From the NCBI GenBank assembly GCA_947589165.1, contig CANQCH010000013.1, positions 1 through 14,466 of the forward strand: a stretch of DNA of 14,466 bases, read 5' to 3'. The DNA comes from an uncultured Bacilli bacterium (lineage in GTDB: Bacteria; Bacillota_I; Bacilli_A; RF39; UBA660). A program made the translations under genes and the position numbers. The number at the start of each line of letters is the position of its first letter. Positions within the stretch are counted from its first letter, which is position 1. Below are positions 1-7,059 of the stretch, one piece after another. The notes under the pieces were generated by a model, which was given only the letters and a program-made list of their open reading frames with translations, searched no databases and was not told where the DNA came from.

Positions 1-70
1 CAAGTGAGGAGAATCGAACTCCCATCTTAGCCTTGGCAAGGCCATATTCTAACCATTGAACCACACCTGC
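1..70 (-). tRNA. tRNA-Gly (anticodon GCC), 3' end cut by the window edge
   Basis: Read on the minus strand, the cloverleaf starts at base 70. The acceptor strand GCAGGTG pairs with CACTTG at the window edge. The D stem is GTTC/GAAT, the anticodon stem TGGCC/GGCTA closes a 7-base loop TTGCCAA with anticodon GCC, and the T arm is GGGAG-TTCGATT-CTCCT. The last acceptor base, the discriminator and any CCA lie outside the window. It diverges from the ltaS-like gene, and a good promoter sits directly upstream at 81-109. Confidence 0.95.
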
Positions 71-80
71 ATGTAAATAG

Positions 81-109
81 ATTGTATCAAAAACTGTGAA
101 AAAATGCAA
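81..109 (-). promoter_or_regulatory. Promoter of tRNA-Gly
   Basis: On the minus strand the -35 is TTGCAT (104-109), the spacer is 17 bases and the -10 is TACAAT (81-86). The mature tRNA begins about 10 bases downstream of the -10. The -35 lies only 6 bases from the -35 of the divergent ltaS promoter, so two polymerases may compete for this short region. Confidence 0.8.
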
Positions 110-115
110 CAATAA

Positions 116-144
116 TTGCTAAATATTTAATTTATTGTTATAAT
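116..144 (+). promoter_or_regulatory. Promoter of the ltaS-like operon
   Basis: The -35 is TTGCTA (116-121), the spacer is 17 bases and the -10 is a perfect TATAAT (139-144). Transcription should begin near 151, leaving a leader of only about 16 bases before the ATG at 167. The ribosome binding site AGAGG (153-157) lies at the very start of the transcript. Confidence 0.8.
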
Positions 145-166
145 TCTTAAGTAGAGGTAAAAAAAA

Positions 167-2191
167 ATGAAAGAGAAAACAAAAAATTTTTTTCATAAAT
201 TAAAGAAAAATATTGTTGAATATGTAGTAAGTAATAGACTTTTTATTTCGTATGTGTTATTATCGATTATTTCGTTAACTTTTGTCCGAAATATGACGAT
301 AGGAAATGGTTGGGCTTTTAAACCCTTTATAACGGATTTAGGGGCTATTTTAATCGTTGGGGCTTTTGGCTATTTTATTAAACCTCGTAACCAATTTAAA
401 TATTACTTTTTTTGGACGACGTTCTATTCTATTTTATGTATAATTTGTAGTGTTTATTATACTTTTTATACTTCTTTTGCGTCCATCGGGGAACTAGCTT
501 CTTTAGGCCAAGTTGAAACCGTGACTAATGCCTTATTTGAAAAATTACGTGTAATTGATTTTATCTATATTTTTGTTCCCATAATATTTTATTTACTCCA
601 TCGCAGATTAGCGGCTAGTCCATATTATTATTTCATTGATAAAGTGGAAAAGGGTAAAACGATGGCGTTTAGTACTTTTATCGCGGGACTTTTATGTGTG
701 GCTTTTAGTTTTATGACGGCGACGGCGACCGATTATGGCCGATTAGTAAAACAATGGTATCGCGGTTATATTGTCGAAAGATTTGGTTTACTAACTTATC
801 ATGTCAACGATCTTATTCAATCAATGACGCCTAAAATTGGGAGTTTATTTGGTTATGATGATGCCTTAGAAAGATTTAATACTTATTTTGATAATAAGGA
901 AGAACATCATGATAATGAGTATACTGGTGTCTTAAAAGGTTATAACATTGTTTTTGTCCATATGGAAAGTATGCAAACCTTTTTAATGGATTTAGAGTTT
1001 AATGGTAAAGAAGTTACGCCTAATTTAAATAAATTAGCTAAAGAAGGCATGTTTTTTAAAAACTTTTATCCTCAAGTAAGTATTGGTACGAGTAGTGATA
1101 CGGAATTTACGTTATTAACCGGATTAATGCCAGCCCAAAGTGGGACCGTTTTTGTTAGTTATTATAATCGTAATTATTTTTCTATTCCAAAATATTTAAA
1201 AAATGATGGCTATTATACCTTTAGCATGCATGGTAACCTAGCTTCCATGTGGGGAAGAAATAAAGCTCATCCATCTTTAGGTTACGAAAAAATGTATTTT
1301 GGGGATGACACTTATAAATTTACGGAAGATGATGTAGTTAATCTAGGTATTAACGATTATAAATTCTTTGAACAAGTCGTACCAATCATGGAAGATATTG
1401 AAACAACTTATGATCATTATATGGGCACCATTATTACATTATCTAATCATGCCCCATTTAGCCTCGCCAGTGCGGTTAGTGATTATGATTTATCAACTAC
1501 TTTTACGACGTTTGATGAAGAAACGCAACAAGAAGTAACGAAAACGACTAATTATCTTGCCGGGACGGCAGCGGGTGACTACATTAGAAGTGTCAATTAT
1601 GCCGATGGCGCTTTAGGAAAATTTATTGAATATATTAATAATAGTGATAAATTTAATAATACTTTATTTGTATTCTACGGCGATCATGATGCCAAATTAA
1701 CCCGAAAAGAAATTAATTATTTATATAATTATAATCCCGAAACTGGTGAAGAATATAAAGAGGGGGATCCCGAATATCAAGAATACGATAGTTATGCTCA
1801 TGAATTAAATAAAAAAACACCGCTTATTATGTGGTCAAAAAATAAAAACTTAAAACGTATATTTAAAGGCGAAATTAATTATACTATGGGTATGTACGAT
1901 GTTTCGACAACCATTTTAAATATGTACGGATTATATAATAAATATTCGATGGGACATGATATTTTTGATATTAAAAATGATAATATGGTCATTTTCCCTA
2001 ATGGTAATGCTTTAACGAAAGATTTATATTACAATAATTCTAAAGACGAAGTTAAAATTTTAAATAATAAATTTACGGCGACTGATGAATATATTGATGA
2101 GTTAAAGAAAACCGTTGATGAAAAATTAGAAATATCAAATTATATTATTGTTTACGATTTATTAAAAAATCTGCCACTTGTAGGTGAATAG
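167..2191 (+). CDS. ltaS: LtaS-like membrane phosphoglycerol transferase (sulfatase family)
   Basis: Proteins of this family polymerise glycerol-phosphate from phosphatidylglycerol into lipoteichoic acid, using a catalytic domain outside the membrane. The 674 residues are close to the 646 of S. aureus LtaS. About five membrane segments are visible (roughly 24-40, 53-71, 80-101, 127-145, 165-187), followed by an alkaline-phosphatase/sulfatase domain from about 258. By alignment from memory to S. aureus LtaS, E267 (in HMES) matches E255, H355/W362/R364 match H347/W354/R356, H428 (SNH) matches H416, and D506-H507 (GDH) match D475-H476. The nucleophile motif reads GTSSDTEF, which puts Ser309 where LtaS has Thr300. 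An extra stretch lies between SNH and GDH. It is the first gene of a three-gene operon, and its stop TAG abuts the next ATG. Membership in the family is firm; the exact polymer made is inferred. Confidence 0.88.
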   Translation: MKEKTKNFFHKLKKNIVEYVVSNRLFISYVLLSIISLTFVRNMTIGNGWAFKPFITDLGAILIVGAFGYFIKPRNQFKYYFFWTTFYSILCIICSVYYTFYTSFASIGELASLGQVETVTNALFEKLRVIDFIYIFVPIIFYLLHRRLAASPYYYFIDKVEKGKTMAFSTFIAGLLCVAFSFMTATATDYGRLVKQWYRGYIVERFGLLTYHVNDLIQSMTPKIGSLFGYDDALERFNTYFDNKEEHHDNEYTGVLKGYNIVFVHMESMQTFLMDLEFNGKEVTPNLNKLAKEGMFFKNFYPQVSIGTSSDTEFTLLTGLMPAQSGTVFVSYYNRNYFSIPKYLKNDGYYTFSMHGNLASMWGRNKAHPSLGYEKMYFGDDTYKFTEDDVVNLGINDYKFFEQVVPIMEDIETTYDHYMGTIITLSNHAPFSLASAVSDYDLSTTFTTFDEETQQEVTKTTNYLAGTAAGDYIRSVNYADGALGKFIEYINNSDKFNNTLFVFYGDHDAKLTRKEINYLYNYNPETGEEYKEGDPEYQEYDSYAHELNKKTPLIMWSKNKNLKRIFKGEINYTMGMYDVSTTILNMYGLYNKYSMGHDIFDIKNDNMVIFPNGNALTKDLYYNNSKDEVKILNNKFTATDEYIDELKKTVDEKLEISNYIIVYDLLKNLPLVGE

Positions 2192-2812
2192 ATGAGAAAA
2201 AAATATAAAAGATTGTTATTTATAATCGCTTTAGCCATAATTGTTGTTTTGGTGTTAGTTTTAATTTTAAAATTTTATCGCGGCTTAAATAAAGATACCA
2301 AAATAAAAGTTATTGAAAAAGTGGAAAATTTTGAATATGTCTTAGAAGACCGAGATACCGTTATCTATAAAAATATTTATCAAGAATTAAAACATAATTT
2401 GGAAAGTGAAAATATTGATCAAGCTAAATATGCCGAACAAATCGCCGAATTATTTATCATTGATTTATTTACCTTGGATAATAAATTAAGTAGTTATGAT
2501 GTGGGAGGAGTAGATTTCGTTTATCCCGATGCGGTCGCTAATTATAAATTAAATGTGGAAGATACTTTATATAAATATATGGAAAATAATGCTGATGGCA
2601 AAAGAAAACAAAATTTACCAATTGTCGCCAAAATAACGGTGGAAAGTAATGAACAAGGTGAATTTAGTTTAAAGGATGAAACAATACCATGTTATGTTAT
2701 AACTTTAGCTTGGGATTATGAAAAAGATTTGGGATATGATAAGAAGGCAACTGTTAAAGTTATTGCCCAAGATGAAAAATTATATGTGGGTGAATATGCC
2801 GTAATAGAATAA
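2192..2812 (+). CDS. Membrane-anchored extracellular protein of unknown function
   Basis: I do not recognise the family of this 206-residue protein. A basic start (MRKKYKRL) leads into one long hydrophobic segment (about 8-28), so the rest should be extracellular with an N-terminal anchor. The ectodomain of about 175 residues is mixed helix and strand. It begins with a charged helical region and ends with alternating strands, loosely resembling an NTF2-like or DUF-type domain; this is an impression only. It has a single ectodomain cysteine near the C terminus. The ATG directly follows the stop of the ltaS-like gene, and its ribosome binding site AGGTG (2182-2186) lies inside that gene, so translation is probably coupled. 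Its place between a teichoic-acid synthase and an LCP ligase suggests an accessory role in wall polymer assembly; this is inferred from context. Confidence 0.8.
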   Translation: MRKKYKRLLFIIALAIIVVLVLVLILKFYRGLNKDTKIKVIEKVENFEYVLEDRDTVIYKNIYQELKHNLESENIDQAKYAEQIAELFIIDLFTLDNKLSSYDVGGVDFVYPDAVANYKLNVEDTLYKYMENNADGKRKQNLPIVAKITVESNEQGEFSLKDETIPCYVITLAWDYEKDLGYDKKATVKVIAQDEKLYVGEYAVIE

Positions 2813-2823
2813 GAAGGGGAAGT

Positions 2824-4764
2824 ATGAAAAGAGTAATCAAAAAGTTAAAACGTTCCAATTGGCTAGCAAGATATTTTTATTACATTCTTTTAGTATGCTA
2901 CTTAATTGGTTATATCTTTTTTACTAAAAGTTTACTAACACTAAAAGGAATAGAGACCATTTTACGAATTATTTTAATTAGTGTTTTTTTGGTATGGTTT
3001 TTATTTTACGGCTTTTATAATTTATTAAATTTAATAATGAAAAAATATAAACGGGTCATAATTACATCTTTAGTTACGACAATCTTTATTGTGATCTTTT
3101 TCATCAGTTCCTATTATATTAATATTGTTTATGGAGGGTTAAATAATATTAAAGATGGAGTTAAAACCGAATATACTTCTTACTTAATCAAATTAAAAAA
3201 TACCGAAATAACGGAAGAAAGTATTATTGGTCGAATTAGTAATACGAGTGATACGGAAGGTTATAAATTAACCCAAAATATTATTAAGGAACATAAATTA
3301 AATAATGAAATTAGTAATTTTGATGATTACTATGATATGGTTTATACTTTATATGAACAAAAAGTGGCCGCGATTTTTGTCCCAAGTAATTATATATCTT
3401 TGTTTAGTGGTACTGAAGGTTTAGAAAATATTGCTAATGAAACGGAAATCGTTTATCAATATACAGAAAAACAAAAAGGACAAGAAAGTACGCTTAGTAG
3501 TAATAAAGATTTTTCAGAACCTTTAACCTTTTTACTAATGGGGGTTGATTCCACGACGGATGGCTTAAATCCCAATGCTGGGTTTAATGGCGATACTTTA
3601 ATGCTTATTACCTTTAATCCTAAAACTTTAGAAACTTTAATGGTTAGTGTCCCAAGGGATACTTATGTACCGATTACTTGTAATAATAATAAATATGCGA
3701 AAATTAATTCTTCCGCTGCTTATGGTTCCGATTGTGTTGTAGAAACGGTCGGGGAATTATTAGATGTCGACATCGATTATTATGTTAAAATTAATTTTAA
3801 AGGGGTAGTTAAATTAGTTGATGTTTTAAAAGGCGTCGAAGTGGACATTGAAGCACCAACTTATGGTACTGATAAATATAATGGCCAAATGTGTGAACAA
3901 GATTCCAATCGGCAAAAGGGAGAACATTTAATCTGTTTAAAACCGGGTAAACAAGTTTTAAATGGAGAAGAAGCTTTAGCTTATGCTCGAAATCGTCATT
4001 TATACATTGCGGGAGATTTTGACCGGATCAGACATCAACAACAAGTTGTCGAAGCCATTGCGAAAAAGATGCTTAACTTTAGCACCCTTAAAGATTTTGA
4101 AAATATTTTTGATGCCATCAGTAGTAATATTGCCACGAATATGGAAACGAATAAAATCTTATCTGGCTATTCCGTCTTAAAAGAAATGGCTTTAAATGCT
4201 TTAAATGGCGAAGAATTCATTAATATCAATAAAGGCACTTTGGAAACCTATAGTTTACCAGTTTATTTACCAAAATCGGGAACTACAACTTCAGCTCAAG
4301 GCTATTATCGTGATAGTTTAGCGGATATTCAAAATAAAATCAAAGAAATTTTGGGACAAAAAGAAGTAACGCCAATTAAGACTTTCCATTTTTCTGTTAA
4401 TGAAGAATATACAAAACAAATGGCGGGCAAAGGTTTAAAAAAGGAACGTTCACTAGAATTAATGCCAAATTTAATTGGTTCCAATGTTGCTAAAGCTGAA
4501 GAATTATGTCAAAAATATAATATCAAACTAAATACCGTTTATGTTAATCCGGGAGAATCACATTATAATGGCAGTGTTGGGGCTGGTTTAATTGGCGATC
4601 AAGATGTTCATATTAATACCTTACTAAATAATGTAACGACTTTAACAATTTATATTCCGAATCGCACCAGTTCAGTAAGTCCAAACCAAGATGATAAAAA
4701 TAATCAAGATGAAGATGTTAATAATGGCATTGGTGATGTTTTAGATAACTTTAATCTTTTTTAA
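2824..4764 (+). CDS. LytR-CpsA-Psr (LCP) family glycopolymer ligase with C-terminal PASTA-like domain
   Basis: LCP enzymes transfer lipid-linked glycopolymers (wall teichoic acid, capsule) to peptidoglycan outside the membrane. The 646 residues show three N-terminal membrane segments (about 17-36, 43-71, 77-99). An extracellular accessory region (about 110-225) follows, then the LCP domain (about 232-440). Expected polyphosphate- and metal-binding residues are present: D242 (MGVDS), D257 (GDTLML), R278-D279 (VPRDT), R389/R391 (YARNRH) and R401/R403 (FDRIRHQQ). After a linker, about 545-617 (MPNLIG, then a helix, then strands) looks like a PASTA domain, which in other proteins binds muropeptide or peptidoglycan. 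The last 30 residues are Asn/Asp-rich. Four cysteines in the LCP part could form two disulfides. The ribosome binding site GAAGGGGA (2813-2820) fixes the start. It is the last gene of the ltaS operon. Confidence 0.92.
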   Translation: MKRVIKKLKRSNWLARYFYYILLVCYLIGYIFFTKSLLTLKGIETILRIILISVFLVWFLFYGFYNLLNLIMKKYKRVIITSLVTTIFIVIFFISSYYINIVYGGLNNIKDGVKTEYTSYLIKLKNTEITEESIIGRISNTSDTEGYKLTQNIIKEHKLNNEISNFDDYYDMVYTLYEQKVAAIFVPSNYISLFSGTEGLENIANETEIVYQYTEKQKGQESTLSSNKDFSEPLTFLLMGVDSTTDGLNPNAGFNGDTLMLITFNPKTLETLMVSVPRDTYVPITCNNNKYAKINSSAAYGSDCVVETVGELLDVDIDYYVKINFKGVVKLVDVLKGVEVDIEAPTYGTDKYNGQMCEQDSNRQKGEHLICLKPGKQVLNGEEALAYARNRHLYIAGDFDRIRHQQQVVEAIAKKMLNFSTLKDFENIFDAISSNIATNMETNKILSGYSVLKEMALNALNGEEFININKGTLETYSLPVYLPKSGTTTSAQGYYRDSLADIQNKIKEILGQKEVTPIKTFHFSVNEEYTKQMAGKGLKKERSLELMPNLIGSNVAKAEELCQKYNIKLNTVYVNPGESHYNGSVGAGLIGDQDVHINTLLNNVTTLTIYIPNRTSSVSPNQDDKNNQDEDVNNGIGDVLDNFNLF

Positions 4765-4780
4765 AGTTATCTTTTTTTTT
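4743..4780 (+). terminator. Intrinsic terminator of the ltaS-LCP operon, overlapping the stop codon
   Basis: A perfect 12-bp inverted repeat (4743-4754 with 4761-4772) encloses a TCTTTT loop and is followed by a T run to 4780. The 5' arm encodes the last residues of the LCP protein, and the TAA at 4762-4764 lies in the 3' arm. Confidence 0.9.
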
Positions 4781-4784
4781 ATAA

Positions 4785-4815
4785 AAAAACGGTCGAATTA
4801 TTTTTTCTTCCGTTT
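4785..4815 (-). terminator. Possible weak terminator of the Lys-rich membrane protein gene
   Basis: On the minus strand AAACGG (4810-4815) can pair with CCGTTT (4787-4792) across a long 17-base loop that includes the stop codon, followed by more T. The stem is short and the loop long, so this is tentative. Confidence 0.35.
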
Positions 4816-5172
4816 AACATTTTTCTTTTTGGCTTTGCGCTTATTAGTTTTTTTCTTTTGAGTTGCTTTCTTGTAACCATTATTTTGTTTGGTTGCATTA
4901 TTTTTCTTTTTAACGGTCGGTTGTTTTGCACTGGTATTTTTCTTGGCTTTCTTAATAACGGGTTTGTCTTTAGTTTTACTATTTTTCTTATTTGTCTTAG
5001 TAACTTCGGCTTTTAGATTATTAAGCTTAAGAGTTTTTTGTAACTGATTTTTTTTATCAATTTTGTCTAATAAATTACTAAAAATGAAAAAGATAATAAA
5101 AATTAAAGCTAAAAGATAAATTCCAATTAAAGTTATAAAAAGAATATCTATCCCGTTAAATCTACCAAACAT
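4798..5172 (-). CDS. Small membrane protein with a long lysine-rich tail, unknown function
   Basis: The protein is 124 residues when started at 5172. One hydrophobic segment (about 9-33) is followed by a tail of about 89 residues holding roughly 35 lysines and almost no acidic residues. By the positive-inside rule the tail should face the cytosol, where it could bind nucleic acid, ribosomes or acidic lipid; no enzyme motif is visible. An in-frame ATG lies at 5193, but it has no ribosome binding site and coincides with the expected transcription start of the promoter at 5200-5228. The ATG at 5172 follows GGTGG by 6 bases and is preferred. The gene diverges from the dockerin hydrolase operon. 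Its low-complexity tail means that homology searches may mislead. I judge it a real gene because the frame is open, a promoter is present and the membrane segment is clean. Confidence 0.7.
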   Translation of the reverse strand: MFGRFNGIDILFITLIGIYLLALIFIIFFIFSNLLDKIDKKNQLQKTLKLNNLKAEVTKTNKKNSKTKDKPVIKKAKKNTSAKQPTVKKKNNATKQNNGYKKATQKKKTNKRKAKKKNVKRKKK

Positions 5173-5199
5173 TGAAAACCACCACTTATTCATTATTAT

Positions 5200-5228
5200 A
5201 TTATAAATGTTGTAAAATTAATAGTAAA
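5200..5228 (-). promoter_or_regulatory. Promoter of the Lys-rich membrane protein gene
   Basis: On the minus strand the -35 is TTTACT (5223-5228), the spacer 17 bases and the -10 TATAAT (5200-5205). The predicted start point is near 5193, which argues against using the upstream ATG there. A second overlapping TATAAT lies at 5195-5200. Confidence 0.65.
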
Positions 5229-5264
5229 ATTTTACATAATTTGATAAATATTTTAGGGAAGTAT

Positions 5265-5294
5265 TTGGTGTTTAGAAAAGGACGATGCTATAAT
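5265..5294 (+). promoter_or_regulatory. Promoter of the dockerin/cohesin operon
   Basis: The -35 is TTGGTG (5265-5270), the spacer 18 bases and the -10 TATAAT (5289-5294), preceded by TGC (an extended -10). The leader to the ATG at 5325 is about 25 bases and carries a near-perfect Shine-Dalgarno AAAGGAGG (5310-5317). The same TGC-TATAAT element recurs at 8487-8495. Confidence 0.8.
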
Positions 5295-5324
5295 TATTAT
5301 GTATATCATAAAGGAGGTAGCATA

Positions 5325-7046
5325 ATGAAAAAAATAAGTTGGCTTATAGTTTTTGTTATGACCTTTTTTGTGATAACGAACGTGGCCGCGGAAGAGTACA
5401 CTTATCGCGTTAAAGTTAAAAATGATAATACGAATTTACGCGAAGGAACAGGTTCTAATACCAATCGCGTTGCGACTTTAGACAAGTTTGATTATTATGT
5501 CATGGTAAGTGATAAATTATATCCTGATACTAATGGCCATAAAAATTGTAATGGTGATTGGTACAATATCACTTATTATACGGGGAAAAATGGCTATGTG
5601 TGTAGTGATGATGTCGAGGTTATTAAATCCTTAGTTACGGATGAGGCAGAGCCAACTAATGAATGTGAACAAAGTTTAAAAGATGCCGGTTTTCCGGCTA
5701 GTTATTGGGGAGGGTTATGTAATTTAAAGGCCGCTCATCCGACTTGGACTTTTCAAGCAGTTAATACGAATTTAGATTGGGCTTATGTCGTCGAAAAAGA
5801 AAGTGGTTGTGGGAAAAACTTTATTCAAGCGAGTATTTATGATAAAACCTTTATTGATACTTCGTGTAAAAAAACTTCGCCGGGTAATTATGTGGCCCCT
5901 AGTCAAACGGGAGTAGCTTATTACATGGATCCGCGAAATTTCTTTACCGAAAAATATATGTTTCAATTTTTAGATCAATCTTATGATGAGGCAATGAAAG
6001 ATAAATATCTTAGTGCCGTGGTGGCTATCATTTCGCCAACGAATTTTTATAAAATGCATAAAGATAATCATATTGCTGAATATATTGCCGGGATTACGAG
6101 TGCTAGTCCGATTGCGATGGCCAGTAAAATTCGTAACGAACTAGGTAATGTGGATTCTTTAATTAATTTATGGAGTGGTAATTATCCGGGTTATGAAGGT
6201 TATTATAATTTTTATAACTGGGGAGTTAGCGACGATTGTGTAAAAAAATCGGGCACGACCTTGTGTGGTTTAAATAAAGCTAAAGAATTAAATTGGCAAG
6301 GACTTGAAACCGCGATTAAAGATGGGGCCGGTTCTATTGCGGCTGCCTATATTTTGGTTGGTCAATATACGAATTATCTGCAAAAATTTAATGTTATTCC
6401 TAATGATGTCAGTAAAAGATTTACCCATCAATACATGACTAATTTACCGGGAGCTATGAGTGAATCCAAAATTAGTTATAGTACTTATGCGACGAATAAT
6501 TTATTAGATATAAATTTAATCTTTCGGATTCCTGTTTATAACAAAATGAATGCGACGATTGTTAATAGTAGTAATGGGGCCGTAGAAAGCACCGATAATG
6601 GTTTAGGTTCTTTAGAAATTGCGACGTTAGTAACGTCCAGTGGCTTTACCTATAAACCGGGTTATTTAATTGGGGCTAAAGAAGAAAGTACGGTGGAAAA
6701 TTTAAAAAGCAAACTTGAAGCAGTCGGCGGCAGTGGCGCGGCAACTGTCCAAGATCAAAATGGCAATCCGGTAACTAATGGGACCATTGCCACGGGTTAT
6801 AAAGTCGTTGTAGCCAATCAAAATGCTCAAGAGACTCTAACCATTGTGGTTAAAGGTGACACCTCGGGCGATGGGAAAATTAATGCCTTAGATTTATTAC
6901 AAGTGCAAAAAAATATTTTAGGAACATATAGTTTAACAGAAGCTTATGCTTTAGCCGGTGATACTTCGGGTGATGGGAAAATTAATGCCCTAGATTTATT
7001 ACAAGTACAAAAAAATATTTTAGGTACTTATAACATAAATGAATAA
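5325..7046 (+). CDS. Secreted SH3-glucosaminidase (LytG/GH73-like) with C-terminal type I dockerin
   Basis: This is a predicted peptidoglycan N-acetylglucosaminidase of 573 residues acting outside the cell. A signal peptide (1-23, MKKISWLIVF... ending VAA) is followed by a bacterial SH3 domain (about 25-100, with NLREGTGSN), then a glucosaminidase domain (about 120-390). That domain holds E272 in KIRNELG as the likely catalytic acid and the family signature GYEGYYNFYNWG. A linker beta-domain precedes the dockerin (about 511-570). The dockerin has two calcium loops, D512-T-S-G-D516...N520..D523 and D546...D550...N554..D557, with 25 identical residues in each. Eight cysteines in the SH3 and catalytic parts suggest disulfides. 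The start at 5325 has the AAAGGAGG site; the open frame upstream to 5172 lacks one and would bury the signal peptide. The next gene, 13 bases on, encodes a cohesin-like partner. Confidence 0.9.
   Translation: MKKISWLIVFVMTFFVITNVAAEEYTYRVKVKNDNTNLREGTGSNTNRVATLDKFDYYVMVSDKLYPDTNGHKNCNGDWYNITYYTGKNGYVCSDDVEVIKSLVTDEAEPTNECEQSLKDAGFPASYWGGLCNLKAAHPTWTFQAVNTNLDWAYVVEKESGCGKNFIQASIYDKTFIDTSCKKTSPGNYVAPSQTGVAYYMDPRNFFTEKYMFQFLDQSYDEAMKDKYLSAVVAIISPTNFYKMHKDNHIAEYIAGITSASPIAMASKIRNELGNVDSLINLWSGNYPGYEGYYNFYNWGVSDDCVKKSGTTLCGLNKAKELNWQGLETAIKDGAGSIAAAYILVGQYTNYLQKFNVIPNDVSKRFTHQYMTNLPGAMSESKISYSTYATNNLLDINLIFRIPVYNKMNATIVNSSNGAVESTDNGLGSLEIATLVTSSGFTYKPGYLIGAKEESTVENLKSKLEAVGGSGAATVQDQNGNPVTNGTIATGYKVVVANQNAQETLTIVVKGDTSGDGKINALDLLQVQKNILGTYSLTEAYALAGDTSGDGKINALDLLQVQKNILGTYNINE
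6855..7031 (+). repeat. Two tandem dockerin repeats (102-base period)
   Basis: Copies at about 6855-6929 and 6957-7031 encode the same 25 residues (GDTSGDGKINALDLL onward to NILGTY). They differ at about seven bases, all synonymous by eye. Each copy is one F-hand calcium loop plus a helix. The recognition positions 10-11 of each loop are Ala-Leu in both copies, so the dockerin is internally symmetric. Confidence 0.9.
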
Positions 7047-7059
7047 AAAGGAGTAGGAT

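Noticed and set aside
3983..4180. Plus-strand open frame of 65 codons
   Set aside because: It lies wholly inside the LCP gene in another frame, has no ribosome binding site and its protein shows no sensible features.
5172..5324. N-terminal extension of the dockerin hydrolase
   Set aside because: It would cover the promoter and Shine-Dalgarno and bury the signal peptide; the ATG at 5325 with AAAGGAGG is far better.
5772..5966. Minus-strand open frame of 64 codons
   Set aside because: It is antisense to the glucosaminidase catalytic domain, without a ribosome binding site or promoter.
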